DNA of 11,654 nucleotides from Gemmatimonadota bacterium (GCA_003222065.1 QHUV01000015.1:1-11654); one strand, 5' to 3'; positions 1-8,043 are shown, numbered from the stretch's first letter. The notes: generated from the sequence alone by a model not told the origin. Translations and numbers: made by a program.

Positions 1-66
1 ACCGTGGGCCAGCTGCTGCGCCATATGTCCGGTCGGCCCGCGGTAACGGGGTGGAGTTCGCCCTGA
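1..66 (+). CDS. accD: 3' end of accD, acetyl-CoA carboxylase carboxyltransferase beta subunit (partial)
   Basis: Only the last 21 codons are in the window, in frame 1, ending at TGA 64-66. The peptide contains QLLRHMSGRPAV, which resembles the usual AccD C-terminus, where a short helix ends in a (S/T)GRPA-like tail. AccD is the carboxyltransferase beta subunit that makes malonyl-CoA for fatty acid synthesis. The call is supported by the next gene being folC, because accD-folC is a common bacterial gene pair. The stop lies 16 bases inside the start of folC, so the two are probably co-transcribed. So short a fragment cannot prove identity, and the catalytic core and zinc ribbon lie upstream of the window. 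Confidence 0.68.
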   Translation, partial: TVGQLLRHMSGRPAVTGWSSP

Positions 67-1385
67 CGACTGCACCGACGACCGTACCGCTGTCGTCGAG
101 CGCAGCTCACTCGCGATACGCGCAGGCGCTCGAGTACCTCTTCGCCCGTACCACCGGACCGTTCAAGTTTGGCCTCGAGCGGACGATCGCCCTTCTCACG
201 GCGCTCGGCGACCCGCATCGCGCTTATCCGTGCCTCCACATCGCGGGCACGAACGGGAAGGGAAGTAGCGTCGCGACTGCCGAGGCCCTGCTCCGCGGCA
301 AAGGGCTTCGCGTCGGAACGTACACATCGCCGCACCTCGTTGATTTCCGCGAGCGCATCGTCGTCGATGGCAGCCGCATCAGCGCCGAAGAGGTCATCGA
401 GTTCGTGGAACGCTGGACACCGCTGGTCGAATCCCTCGGCGCGACGTTCTTCGAGGCAACCACGGCACTCGCCTTTGCGCACTTTGCGCGGGAGCGAGTG
501 GACGTCGCGCTTGTCGAGACTGGGCTCGGTGGCCGCCTCGATTCGACGAACGTGATTGATCCGATCGCGGCGGGGGTTACGACCATCGACTACGATCACA
601 CGGAGTACCTCGGTACTACCCTCGAGGAGATTGCCGCCGAAAAAGCAGGGATCTATAAACCGGGAAAACCCGCGATCGTTGGAGAGCGAGACGTAGCCGT
701 TCAGGGAGTGCTCGCGCGCGATGCGCGCGCTGCGGGCGCCACGCCGGTGCGCGTCGTCGCCGAAGAATGCCTCATCAGTGATGTCGACATCGACGCGGCT
801 GGCACCTCGTTCATGCTCGACGGTCTTGGCGGGCACCGGCGGCTACACACCCCATTGGCAGGAAGACATCAAGCTGAGAATGTCGCCTTCGCTCTCGTGC
901 TGCTCGACGCCGCGGGTCTGCCTTACGCGACGACACTCGACGAAGCCGCTCACTCCTTGGCTGGCGTGCGCGTTGCCGGCCGCTTCCAGAGCGAGGGCCG
1001 CTACATCTTCGACGTCGCGCATAATCCGGAAGGATCGGCGGTTTTGGCCAGTACCCTCGCGGCGGTACGACCAGCAGCACCGGTCGTCGCACTCTTCTCG
1101 GTGCTCACTGACAAGGATTGGCGCTCGATGATGCGCAGTCTCGCGCAATCGGTATCGCATTTCGTGCTCACCGTTGCGCCGAGCGCGCCACCGAATCGCG
1201 TGTGGGATGTGAACGAAGCGGGACGCTTCGCCGCGAATGAAGCGATCGCCGCGGAAGTGATCAAGGACTTTGATACCGCCCTCTCACACGCCTCATCGCT
1301 CGGCCAAACCACACTCGTTACGGGCTCATTTCACACCGTTGGTGACGCGATGGCTCGCTTGCAAGCGTCTCCGCTGTCCCGGTAG
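51..1385 (+). CDS. folC: Bifunctional folylpolyglutamate synthase/dihydrofolate synthase FolC
   Basis: This Mur-ligase-family cytoplasmic enzyme adds glutamate to folates in an ATP-dependent reaction, and in many bacteria also makes dihydrofolate from dihydropteroate. The 444-residue product has the usual family length. Visible motifs are the P-loop GTNGKGSS (66-73), TSPHL (92-96), the ETGLGGRLDSTNV block (156-168), DHTEYLGTTLEEIAAEKAGI beginning near residue 182 with the lysine that is carbamylated in Mur ligases, GRHQAEN (271-277), GRFQ (310-313) and DVAHNPEGS (321-329). The start is GTG at 51, which overlaps the accD stop by 16 bases. No ATG lies between it and the conserved AQALEYLF helix. 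No strong Shine-Dalgarno sequence precedes it, so translation is probably coupled to accD. hisS follows after 8 bases. Whether it has dihydrofolate synthase activity as well cannot be told from sequence alone. Confidence 0.95.
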   Translation: MEFALTTAPTTVPLSSSAAHSRYAQALEYLFARTTGPFKFGLERTIALLTALGDPHRAYPCLHIAGTNGKGSSVATAEALLRGKGLRVGTYTSPHLVDFRERIVVDGSRISAEEVIEFVERWTPLVESLGATFFEATTALAFAHFARERVDVALVETGLGGRLDSTNVIDPIAAGVTTIDYDHTEYLGTTLEEIAAEKAGIYKPGKPAIVGERDVAVQGVLARDARAAGATPVRVVAEECLISDVDIDAAGTSFMLDGLGGHRRLHTPLAGRHQAENVAFALVLLDAAGLPYATTLDEAAHSLAGVRVAGRFQSEGRYIFDVAHNPEGSAVLASTLAAVRPAAPVVALFSVLTDKDWRSMMRSLAQSVSHFVLTVAPSAPPNRVWDVNEAGRFAANEAIAAEVIKDFDTALSHASSLGQTTLVTGSFHTVGDAMARLQASPLSR

Positions 1386-1393
1386 TTTGTACG

Positions 1394-2716
1394 ATGGCTC
1401 AAGGCGCCCTGCCCGGCTTTCGCGATTTCTATCCCACCGAGTTCGCCCAGCGCGCCTACATCGCGCGCATTTGGCGCGACGTCGCGCGGCGTTATGCGTT
1501 CGTCGAGTACGACGGTCCGCCGCTGGAGCCACTCGAGCTTTACACCAGGAAGAGCGGCGACGAGATCGTTGCGCAGTTGTACAACTTCACCGACAAGGGG
1601 GGCCGGGAAGTCGCGCTCCGCCCGGAGATGACACCGACGCTCGCGCGCATGGTCGCCGCGCGGGCGAACGCGCTGCGCAAGCCCGTACGTTGGTTTTCGT
1701 TGCCGCAGCTCTTTCGGTATGAACGACAACAGAAGGGTCGTCTCCGCGAGCACTTTCAGCTCAACGTCGACATCATCGGCGAGAGCGGCGTCACGGCGGA
1801 CGCCGAGCTTCTTGCCGTCGCCATCGACATCATGCGCGAATTTGGTCTATCGCCCGACGACGTTCGCGCGCGCGTCAGCGATCGCCGACTGCTTCGCGCC
1901 TTGCTGGAGCGATTAGGCGTCGGTGACGAACAGCTTCCCGCCGTCTTTGGCATCATCGACAAGATCGAGCGCCAACCGCGGGAAGTGTCGGTCGAGAAAC
2001 TGAGCGCCCTCGGTGTGAGTAGCGAGTCGGCTGATTCGCTCTTCTCGCTGATGGACGGCCTGACGTTGGATGCGTTGCGTGCTCGCTTCGGCGATACGCC
2101 GGCGATCGCCGAGCGCATCGCGGATCTGGAGCGTTACTATACGTATCTCGCGGATCTGGGCGTCGCGGAGTGGGTCCAGCTCGATCTCTCGATCGTGCGT
2201 GGCTTGGCATATTACACGGGCATCGTCTTCGAGCTCTTCGACGCCCGCGGGGAGTTCCGGGCCATTTGCGGCGGTGGGCGTTATGATAACTTGCTAAAGT
2301 CACTCGGCGGGGTCGATCTGCCCGCCCTCGGCTTTGGCATGGGCGACGTCGTGCTCGGCGAGCTGTTGCGGGCGCGCGGGCTGAGCGACGTGCCGATCGG
2401 CGAGCCGGATTTTTGGGTCGCCGCCGCCGAAGATGGCGATCTGCGGGACGTCATGCTCGCCGCGACGCAACTGCGGCGTGCCGGTGCATCAGTGGAGTAT
2501 GCGCTCCGGCCGCAGACGCTCAGCAAGCAGCGCAAGGCAGCCTTCTCGGCCGGGGCAACCTATTTCATCACCGTCGGCGCTGACTTCGCCGAGCGTGGCT
2601 CGGTTCAGGTCGACGAGGTACAACACGTCGAGGGCGCGGGCGCAAGTCTCGTCGATCGCTTGGAAGAGATGCCGAAAACACTGGCCAGCATTATCGCGCT
2701 CGTCCGTGATGTATAG
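1394..2716 (+). CDS. hisS: Histidine--tRNA ligase (HisRS), atypical motif 3 subtype
   Basis: This class II aminoacyl-tRNA synthetase would charge tRNA-His using ATP. At 440 residues it has a full catalytic core and a C-terminal anticodon-binding domain (about 338-430, beginning near DFWVAAAEDGDL). Motifs seen are RPEMT (76-80, substrate Glu and Thr), FRYER of motif 2 (107-111), FQLNVDIIG (121-129), the histidine-specific RGLAYYTG (269-276) and GGGRYDNL (293-300). Motif 3 reads ALGFGMGDVVLGELL (311-325) and lacks the arginine of the usual GFAxGxERL. HisZ, the catalytically dead ATP-phosphoribosyltransferase subunit, is the main alternative. It is less likely because the catalytic Arg of the VRGL motif and the anticodon-binding domain are both kept and no hisG is near. 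The ATG start lies 8 bases after folC, with no clear Shine-Dalgarno sequence. proS follows after 29 bases. Confidence 0.9.
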   Translation: MAQGALPGFRDFYPTEFAQRAYIARIWRDVARRYAFVEYDGPPLEPLELYTRKSGDEIVAQLYNFTDKGGREVALRPEMTPTLARMVAARANALRKPVRWFSLPQLFRYERQQKGRLREHFQLNVDIIGESGVTADAELLAVAIDIMREFGLSPDDVRARVSDRRLLRALLERLGVGDEQLPAVFGIIDKIERQPREVSVEKLSALGVSSESADSLFSLMDGLTLDALRARFGDTPAIAERIADLERYYTYLADLGVAEWVQLDLSIVRGLAYYTGIVFELFDARGEFRAICGGGRYDNLLKSLGGVDLPALGFGMGDVVLGELLRARGLSDVPIGEPDFWVAAAEDGDLRDVMLAATQLRRAGASVEYALRPQTLSKQRKAAFSAGATYFITVGADFAERGSVQVDEVQHVEGAGASLVDRLEEMPKTLASIIALVRDV

Positions 2717-2745
2717 TCTCTGAATTTCGATTCACGATCTATCAA

Positions 2746-4215
2746 ATGGCAGACGACAAGAAGCTCACGACACGGACGGAAGACTTCAGCGCCTGGTACA
2801 ACGAGGTCGTGCTCCGCGCCGAGCTTGCCGACTATTCGCCGGTCCGCGGCTGCATGGTCATTCGGCCGAACGGCTACGGCATCTGGGAGCGCATGCAGCG
2901 CGCCCTCGATGACATGTTCAAGGAGACGGGACATCGCAACGCGTATTTCCCGTTGTTCATCCCCGAGAGCTTCCTCCGGCGCGAGGCAGAGCACGTCGAA
3001 GGCTTCGCGCCCGAAACGGCCGTCGTCACGCACGGCGGCGGCAAGAAGCTCGAAGAGCCGCTGATCGTTCGACCCACGTCGGAAACAATCATCTACGCGA
3101 TGTTTGCGAAGTGGGTCCAGAGCTATCGTGACCTGCCCTTGCTGATCAACCAGTGGGCGAACGTCGTTCGATGGGAGATGCGCACGCGCCTCTTTCTACG
3201 AACGCTGGAATTTCTCTGGCAAGAGGGTCATACCGCGCATGCCACGCATGACGAAGCCGAGGAAGAGGCACGCATGATCCTCGGGCTGTATCGCGACTTC
3301 ATGGAAGGCTGGATGGCGATGCCCGTCATCACCGGCCTCAAGACGGACTCCGAACGGTTCGCGGGCGCGCTCCGTACGTACGCGTGCGAGGCGATGATGC
3401 AGGACAAGAAGGCGTTGCAGGCCGGGACATCTCACAACTTGGGTCAGAATTTCGCGAAGGTCTTCGATCTCAAATTCCAATCGGAATCGGGGAGCCAGGA
3501 GTTTGCGTGGAACACGAGTTGGGGTGTGTCGACGCGGCTCATCGGCGGACTCGTTATGACGCACGGTGACGACAAGGGAGTGCGAATTCCGCCGCTCCTC
3601 GCCCCAACCGAGATCGTCGTCGTTCCTATCTATCGATCCGACGAGGAGCGGGGACGCGTGCTCGAGGCAACGACGCGCATCGTCTCCATGCTCACCGACT
3701 GGGAGCGCCGTGATCCCGGGCGTCTGCGCGTCCACCTGGATGCGCGCCAAGGCATCAAACCCGGCGCGAAGTACTACGAATGGGAATTGCGGGGGGTGCC
3801 CGTTCGTATGGAGATCGGTCCCAAGGACCTCGAGAAGAATCAGGCGATGCTCGTCCGGCGAGACACCGGTGAAAAGCGTCCCGTGTCCCTCGACACTATC
3901 GGAGAGGACGCGAGTGACCTGCTGACGCGCATCCAGGCCGACATGCTCGCTGCCGCTCGTGAGCGGCAGGACGCAAACAGCATTCGCGGCGTTGTCGACT
4001 ACGACCGTTTCAAGCAGATCATGGAAGACGACGGGGGGTTCGTCTACGCTGGGTGGTGCGGCGATGCCGCGTGTGAGGCGAGCATCAAGGAGGAAACCAA
4101 GGCAACGATTCGCGTCCTGCCTGACGAGGAGTTTCGCTCTGCGGAAGCGCCGACGCACTGCCTGCGCTGCGGCCGGCCAGCCACCTCCGAAGCGACATGG
4201 GCCAAGGCGTACTGA
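2746..4215 (+). CDS. proS: Proline--tRNA ligase ProS, archaeal/eukaryote-like (type 3) form
   Basis: This class II synthetase charges tRNA-Pro in the cytoplasm. The 489-residue protein is shorter than the E. coli type (about 570), and it goes from RPTSE (109-113) to the next catalytic motifs without room for the bacterial editing insertion. Core motifs are RTLEFLWQEGHTAH (152-165), AGTSHNLGQNFAK (226-238) and the motif 3 region GGLVMTHGDDKG (267-278). The anticodon-binding domain starts near LAPTEIVVVPI (285-295). The C-terminal zinc-binding domain has four cysteines (C438, C443, C472, C475), and the chain ends in the conserved Tyr of type 3 enzymes (KAY). Ala-Pro would have to be cleared by a separate trans-editing factor if it is cleared at all, and none is seen here. 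The ATG start lacks a Shine-Dalgarno sequence. The last 19 bases overlap lysA. Confidence 0.96.
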   Translation: MADDKKLTTRTEDFSAWYNEVVLRAELADYSPVRGCMVIRPNGYGIWERMQRALDDMFKETGHRNAYFPLFIPESFLRREAEHVEGFAPETAVVTHGGGKKLEEPLIVRPTSETIIYAMFAKWVQSYRDLPLLINQWANVVRWEMRTRLFLRTLEFLWQEGHTAHATHDEAEEEARMILGLYRDFMEGWMAMPVITGLKTDSERFAGALRTYACEAMMQDKKALQAGTSHNLGQNFAKVFDLKFQSESGSQEFAWNTSWGVSTRLIGGLVMTHGDDKGVRIPPLLAPTEIVVVPIYRSDEERGRVLEATTRIVSMLTDWERRDPGRLRVHLDARQGIKPGAKYYEWELRGVPVRMEIGPKDLEKNQAMLVRRDTGEKRPVSLDTIGEDASDLLTRIQADMLAAARERQDANSIRGVVDYDRFKQIMEDDGGFVYAGWCGDAACEASIKEETKATIRVLPDEEFRSAEAPTHCLRCGRPATSEATWAKAY

Positions 4216-5477
4216 GCGCGGGCTTCGCGCGCAGCGCCGGGCTTCTGCGCTGCGAAGGCGTGCCGCTCGATACCATCGGCGAGGTCGCGGGGACCCCGAG
4301 CTATGTCTATAGCACGTCGACGATTCGCAATCGTTATGACCTGTTGAGTGATACGATCGCTTCCGTACCGCACCGAATTCACTATACGCTCAAGGCGAAT
4401 TCGAATCGCGCGATTCTGCGATTGGTTCGCTCCCTCGGCGCGGGAGCGGATGTCGTTTCCGGGGGCGAGCTGTTTCGGGCCAGACAAGCCGGGTTTACGG
4501 GCGAGGAGATCATTTTCGGAGGAGTAGGGAAGACGGCGCGCGAGCTCGCCGAGGCGCTGGATGCCCGGGTGTTACTCGTCAACGTCGAGTCCGAGATGGA
4601 GCTGCATCTCGTCGACGAGATCGCCGCACGGCGACGCATCCGCGCGCCGGTCTCCATCCGGGTGAATCCAGAGATTACCGTTGATGCCGCACACCAGTAC
4701 ATCCGAACCGGCGAGCGCGGACAGAAGTTTGGTGTGCCGTTCGACGACGCGCGCCGTGTCGCTGAGCTGGCGGCGACGCTCCCGCACGTGACGTTGCTCG
4801 GTCTCGACATGCACCTGGGCTCGCAGCTCTCCCGCGTCGATCCCTATCGCGTTGGTACCGAGCGCCTAACGAGTATCGCCGCGGACCTGCGCGCGCGTGG
4901 CGTTGGCTCGCTCAAGTATCTCGACATTGGCGGCGGCCTCGGTGTTCGCTACGACAGCGAGGAGCCGCCCGATCTGGCTAGATTCGCCGAATCCGTCTTG
5001 CCGTTGGTCGCCGCGAGCGGACTGCAGCTCATCATGGAGCCGGGCCGCTTCGTCGTTGGCAACGCGGGAGTGCTTCTGACACGGGTGCTATATCGCAAGC
5101 ACAGTGGCGGGAAGGAGTATGTCATCACGGATGCCGGGATGACCGAGCTGCTGCGGCCCTCGCACTACGGCGCCTTTCACCGGATTGAGGCAGTGCGCGC
5201 TGACAACGGCCATATTCGCGCCGACGTTGTTGGCCCGGTGTGCGAGAGCGGGGATTTTCTCGCTCTCGACCGCGATGTCCAAAACGTGCGGCCCGGTGAT
5301 TTGCTGGCCGTCTTCGATGTTGGCGCCTACGGATTCGTCATGGCATCGAACTACAATAGCCGCACGCGCGGCGCCGAGGTTCTCGTCGATGGCGATCGCT
5401 TCGCGATCGTCACCGAGCGAGAGCGTTACGAGACGCTGGTGCAGCAGGAAGTCGATGACCCTGAGTGGAGGAGCTGA
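4197..5477 (+). CDS. lysA: Diaminopimelate decarboxylase LysA
   Basis: This PLP enzyme decarboxylates meso-diaminopimelate to L-lysine, the last step of the DAP pathway. The 426-residue length is normal. The alanine-racemase-fold barrel carries the Schiff-base lysine in HYTLKANSN (K66), then GLDMHLGSQ (202-210), the phosphate-binding GGGLG (245-249) and EPGR (281-284). The C-terminal beta domain has DAGMTELLRPSHYGAFH (312-328), the CESGDFLA motif (C349, E350), which completes the active site across the dimer, and GAYGF. The ATG at 4197 lies inside the end of proS (19-base overlap). It is preferred because the N-terminal LLRCEGVPL...GTPSYVY matches the usual start of the family. A GTG at 4260 would remove part of this. 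The stop forms TGATG with the next start, so the two are probably translationally coupled. Confidence 0.96.
   Translation: MGQGVLSAGFARSAGLLRCEGVPLDTIGEVAGTPSYVYSTSTIRNRYDLLSDTIASVPHRIHYTLKANSNRAILRLVRSLGAGADVVSGGELFRARQAGFTGEEIIFGGVGKTARELAEALDARVLLVNVESEMELHLVDEIAARRRIRAPVSIRVNPEITVDAAHQYIRTGERGQKFGVPFDDARRVAELAATLPHVTLLGLDMHLGSQLSRVDPYRVGTERLTSIAADLRARGVGSLKYLDIGGGLGVRYDSEEPPDLARFAESVLPLVAASGLQLIMEPGRFVVGNAGVLLTRVLYRKHSGGKEYVITDAGMTELLRPSHYGAFHRIEAVRADNGHIRADVVGPVCESGDFLALDRDVQNVRPGDLLAVFDVGAYGFVMASNYNSRTRGAEVLVDGDRFAIVTERERYETLVQQEVDDPEWRS
5467..5472 (+). promoter_or_regulatory. Shine-Dalgarno sequence for the phosphoesterase gene
   Basis: GGAGGA lies at the end of lysA, four bases before the ATG at 5477. 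It decides the start: an in-frame GTG at 5465 overlaps this site and would add four residues (MEEL) before the conserved [10 protein letters not shown]. It is the clearest ribosome binding site in the window, where most genes have none. Confidence 0.7.
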
Positions 5478-5986
5478 TGCGCATCGGCCTGATGTCCGAC
5501 TCGCACGATCGCGTCCCCGCCGTCGCCGAGCTGCTGCGTCTCATGATGGAGGGCGGAGTGGGGATGGTGCTCCACGCTGGCGATTACTGCGCGCCGTTCG
5601 TGCTTCGCCCATTCGAGGAGACCAAGCTCTCCTTGGCGGGCGTGTACGGCAACAACGACGGTGACAAGCAAGGCTTGTTGACGAGAGCGCAGAGCGCCTT
5701 CGGCACGGAGCTCTTCGACTCGCCGCATAGCTTCGAGATCGGCGGACAGCGGTTACTCCTCGTGCATGACATCGGGGACGTGCAGCAGCGCTCGATCGAA
5801 TCCCACGCGATCGTCATACACGGCGGCACGCACAAGCAGGAAATGAAATCGCGTGGCGATACGCTGATCGTGAATCCCGGCGAGGCATGCGGCTGGCTCT
5901 TTGGAACGCCGTCGGCGGCCATCCTCGACCTCGACACGAAGCAGGTGGAGTTTCTCGTGCTCGAACCGTCCGAGTGGCGCCACTGA
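5477..5986 (+). CDS. MJ0936/YfcE-family metallophosphoesterase
   Basis: This small calcineurin-like phosphoesterase (169 residues) is of the TIGR00040/MJ0936 type. These enzymes use two metal ions to hydrolyse phosphodiesters, and their physiological substrates are mostly unknown. Visible motifs are SDSH (D8, H10), HAGD (D36), GNND (N59), VHD (H97) and HGGTH (115-119). In most relatives the last motif is GHTH, with both histidines binding metal. Here the first is Gly117, and an extra His sits two places earlier at 115. A C-terminal VNPGEACGW block is typical of the family. The start is the ATG that overlaps the lysA stop in TGATG, with GGAGGA upstream. The stop overlaps the guaA start in the same way. 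Placement between lysA and guaA suggests a housekeeping or nucleotide-related role, but this is inference and the substrate is unknown. Confidence 0.88.
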   Translation: MRIGLMSDSHDRVPAVAELLRLMMEGGVGMVLHAGDYCAPFVLRPFEETKLSLAGVYGNNDGDKQGLLTRAQSAFGTELFDSPHSFEIGGQRLLLVHDIGDVQQRSIESHAIVIHGGTHKQEMKSRGDTLIVNPGEACGWLFGTPSAAILDLDTKQVEFLVLEPSEWRH

Positions 5987-7530
5987 TGAGCTCTCGCGTT
6001 CTCATCCTCGATTACGGCTCGCAATACACGCAGCTCATCGCGCGGCGGGTGCGCGAGGCTCGCGTGTACTCGGAGATTCATCCGCCGACGCGAACGGCTG
6101 AATGGATACGTGAGTGGGCGCCGACGGGAATCATTCTCAGCGGCGGACCAAACTCCGTATACGACGAGAACGTCCCGACGGCGCAATTGGCCACGCTCGA
6201 GATCGCGCCGGTATTGGGCGTGTGCTACGGGATGAATCTCATGGCGTATCTCAACGGCGGTGAAGTCGCGCCCGCCAACAGCCGCGAGTACGGCCGCGCG
6301 GAAGTGTATCTCTGTCCGCACAGCGGGCCGCTCTTTCGTGGTTTCGACGACAATGAGCCATTCGTTGCCTGGATGAGCCACGGCGATCAAGTGCGCTCGC
6401 TGCCTCCAGGCTTCGTGACCGTCGCGCACAGCGATGGCTCGCCGATCGCGGCATTTCGCCATGAGTCGAAACCGTGGTACGGCGTCCAGTTCCACCCCGA
6501 GGTGGCCCACACGCCGCGTGGCAGTGAGGTGCTCGAAAACTTTCTGTTCGAGGTTTGCGGTGCGACGCCGTCATGGACGCCGAGCATGTTCATCGATGAC
6601 GAAATTGCAAAGATTCGAAACACGGTCGGGAATCGACGCGTCATCTGCGGCCTGTCCGGAGGCGTCGACTCCTCGGTCGCGGCCACCCTCGTCCATCGGG
6701 CCATCGGCAACCAGCTCACCTGTGTGTTTGTCGATACCGGACTGCTACGCCTCCACGAACGCGAGCAAGTGGAGCGGACCTTTCGGGCGCACCTCGGCAT
6801 CGAGCTGATCACCGTCGATGCATCAGACCGTTTTCTCGATGCGCTCCGCGGCGTCGAGGACCCGGAGGAAAAACGTCGCATCATCGGTCACACGTTCATC
6901 GATGTCTTCGAAGATGCGACGCGCAGTGCCGGCGACGCCGAATTCCTGGTGCAGGGCACGCTCTACCCGGATGTCATCGAGTCGGCTTCGCCTCGCGGTG
7001 GTCCCTCGGTCACCATCAAAACACATCACAACGTCGGCGGCCTCAAGCCGGGGATGCGCTTCACGCTCATCGAGCCGTTGCGCGAACTGTTCAAGGACGA
7101 GGTGCGCAACGTCGGGCGCGAGCTTGGACTGCCGGAGGCAATGATCGGCCGCCACCCGTTCCCCGGTCCGGGGCTTGGGATTCGCGTGCTCGGGCCGGTC
7201 ACCAAAGTATCGCTCGACGTCCTCCGCCAAGCAGACGCGATTTACCTCGAGGAGATTCGCGAGGCTGATCTGTACGACCGCATCTGGCAAGCATTCGCGG
7301 TCCTGCTCCCGATTCGCAGCGTCGGCGTCATGGGCGATTATCGCACGTACGAGAATGTCGTTGCCTTACGCGCAGTGACCAGCACCGACGGCATGACCGC
7401 CGATTGGTATGAATTTCCCCACGACGTACTCGGACGGATCTCCAATCGCATCATCAACGAAGTGCGCGGCATCAATCGCGTCGTGTACGATGTGAGCTCG
7501 AAACCGCCAGCCACGATCGAGTGGGAGTAG
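5986..7530 (+). CDS. guaA: GMP synthase (glutamine-hydrolysing) GuaA
   Basis: This enzyme converts XMP to GMP with ATP and glutamine. The 514-residue chain has the normal two-part layout. The N-terminal class I glutamine amidotransferase domain (about 1-190) has nucleophile Cys80 in GVCYGMN, and His170 and Glu172 in GVQFHPEV. The ATP-pyrophosphatase domain carries the P-loop SGGVDSS (224-230), and the C-terminal dimerisation domain includes [14 protein letters not shown] and ends KPPATIEWE. The start is the ATG at 5986, because the family begins just before [15 protein letters not shown]. The frame is open upstream to 5887 but that stretch lies inside the phosphoesterase gene. The elbow motif has Asn where most class I enzymes have Gln (GMQ). 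guaA is the last gene of the plus-strand run and converges on the EIIA gene 29 bases later. Confidence 0.97.
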   Translation: MSSRVLILDYGSQYTQLIARRVREARVYSEIHPPTRTAEWIREWAPTGIILSGGPNSVYDENVPTAQLATLEIAPVLGVCYGMNLMAYLNGGEVAPANSREYGRAEVYLCPHSGPLFRGFDDNEPFVAWMSHGDQVRSLPPGFVTVAHSDGSPIAAFRHESKPWYGVQFHPEVAHTPRGSEVLENFLFEVCGATPSWTPSMFIDDEIAKIRNTVGNRRVICGLSGGVDSSVAATLVHRAIGNQLTCVFVDTGLLRLHEREQVERTFRAHLGIELITVDASDRFLDALRGVEDPEEKRRIIGHTFIDVFEDATRSAGDAEFLVQGTLYPDVIESASPRGGPSVTIKTHHNVGGLKPGMRFTLIEPLRELFKDEVRNVGRELGLPEAMIGRHPFPGPGLGIRVLGPVTKVSLDVLRQADAIYLEEIREADLYDRIWQAFAVLLPIRSVGVMGDYRTYENVVALRAVTSTDGMTADWYEFPHDVLGRISNRIINEVRGINRVVYDVSSKPPATIEWE

Positions 7531-7553
7531 GCAAAAGAGCGAGCTCTCTTGCC
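7530..7553. terminator. Imperfect hairpin between convergent guaA and EIIA genes
   Basis: The 11-base arms GGCAAAAGAGC and GCTCTCTTGCC pair with one internal mismatch around a minimal loop (about 4 bases once the closing pairs open). It fills most of the 29-base space between the two facing stop codons, the right place for a bidirectional terminator. No T-tract follows on either strand, so factor-independent termination is doubtful. It could instead be a 3' end stabilising structure. Confidence 0.4.
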
Positions 7554-7559
7554 GTAGCG

Positions 7560-8012
7560 TTAGACGCCTTTTTCCTCCAGCAACGCCAGGAATTCCTTCG
7601 GTTCTTTGATCGTGAGCAGCCGCTGCGGCACGTCGGACTCTTTGCTGAACTGCGCGATCTTACCGAGGACTGGGAGATATTGGTTCGACACCTCGAGCGG
7701 CGGCGCGACAATGAGAAAAAAGAAGTTTACAGGCTTCTCATCGATCGCCTTGAAGTCGACACCACTCACTTTCCGGCCGAAGGCCACGCGTAAGCGATTG
7801 ACGACCAGCGATCGGCAATGGGGAATCGCGATGCCCCGGCCGATCCCCGTCGAGCCGAGGTTCTCGCGGCGCTTCAACATCTTGAACAACATCCCATCCG
7901 ACTTCTCGTCCAACTTCAGCAGCGCAATCAGCTCCTTCAAAATCTCGTCTTTCGTGGTGCCCTGGAGGTTGAGCTGGATCGCGTCTTCGCTGAAGAATTC
8001 TCGCAGTTCCAT
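7560..8012 (-). CDS. PTS EIIA domain protein (fructose/PtsN-like)
   Basis: This 150-residue single-domain protein matches the EIIA Fru/Ntr family, which accepts phosphate on a histidine from HPr or NPr and passes it on or acts as a regulator. The phospho-acceptor motif is LGSTGIGRGIAIPHCRS (52-68) with His65. The C-terminal part (SGVDFKAIDEKPVNFFFLIVA, then the final helix KEFLALLEEKGV) also fits. The start is ATG at 8012, with a leading MELREFFSEDAI typical of the family. The frame is open to 8120, but that extension covers the likely promoter and has no family similarity. No EI, HPr, EIIB or EIIC gene is visible, so it more likely acts as a regulatory IIA (PtsN-like) than in sugar uptake, but the sequence does not settle this. 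It converges on guaA and diverges from dus. Confidence 0.88.
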   Translation of the reverse strand: MELREFFSEDAIQLNLQGTTKDEILKELIALLKLDEKSDGMLFKMLKRRENLGSTGIGRGIAIPHCRSLVVNRLRVAFGRKVSGVDFKAIDEKPVNFFFLIVAPPLEVSNQYLPVLGKIAQFSKESDVPQRLLTIKEPKEFLALLEEKGV

Positions 8013-8043
8013 CGAGCGTCGTGCCTCGTACGATGAGATGAAC

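Noticed and set aside
3196..4158. Minus-strand open frame of 320 codons inside proS
   Set aside because: It lies wholly opposite a confident ProRS gene. Long antisense frames are common in GC-rich genes, and the translation shows no recognisable domain.
5465..5476. GTG start of the phosphoesterase, four codons earlier
   Set aside because: It would sit on the GGAGGA site itself. The ATG at 5477 is correctly spaced from that site and matches the family N-terminus.
5887..5985. N-terminal extension of guaA
   Set aside because: The frame is open, but these codons lie inside the phosphoesterase gene and have no similarity to GuaA, whose normal N-terminus begins at the ATG at 5986.
5584..6510. Minus-strand open frame of 308 codons across the phosphoesterase and guaA
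   Set aside because: It is antisense to two well-supported genes, rich in Arg, His and Ala, with no motif or plausible start context.
7521..7793. Plus-strand small open frame after guaA
   Set aside because: It is antisense to the EIIA gene and its sequence is explained by the reverse complement of that gene.
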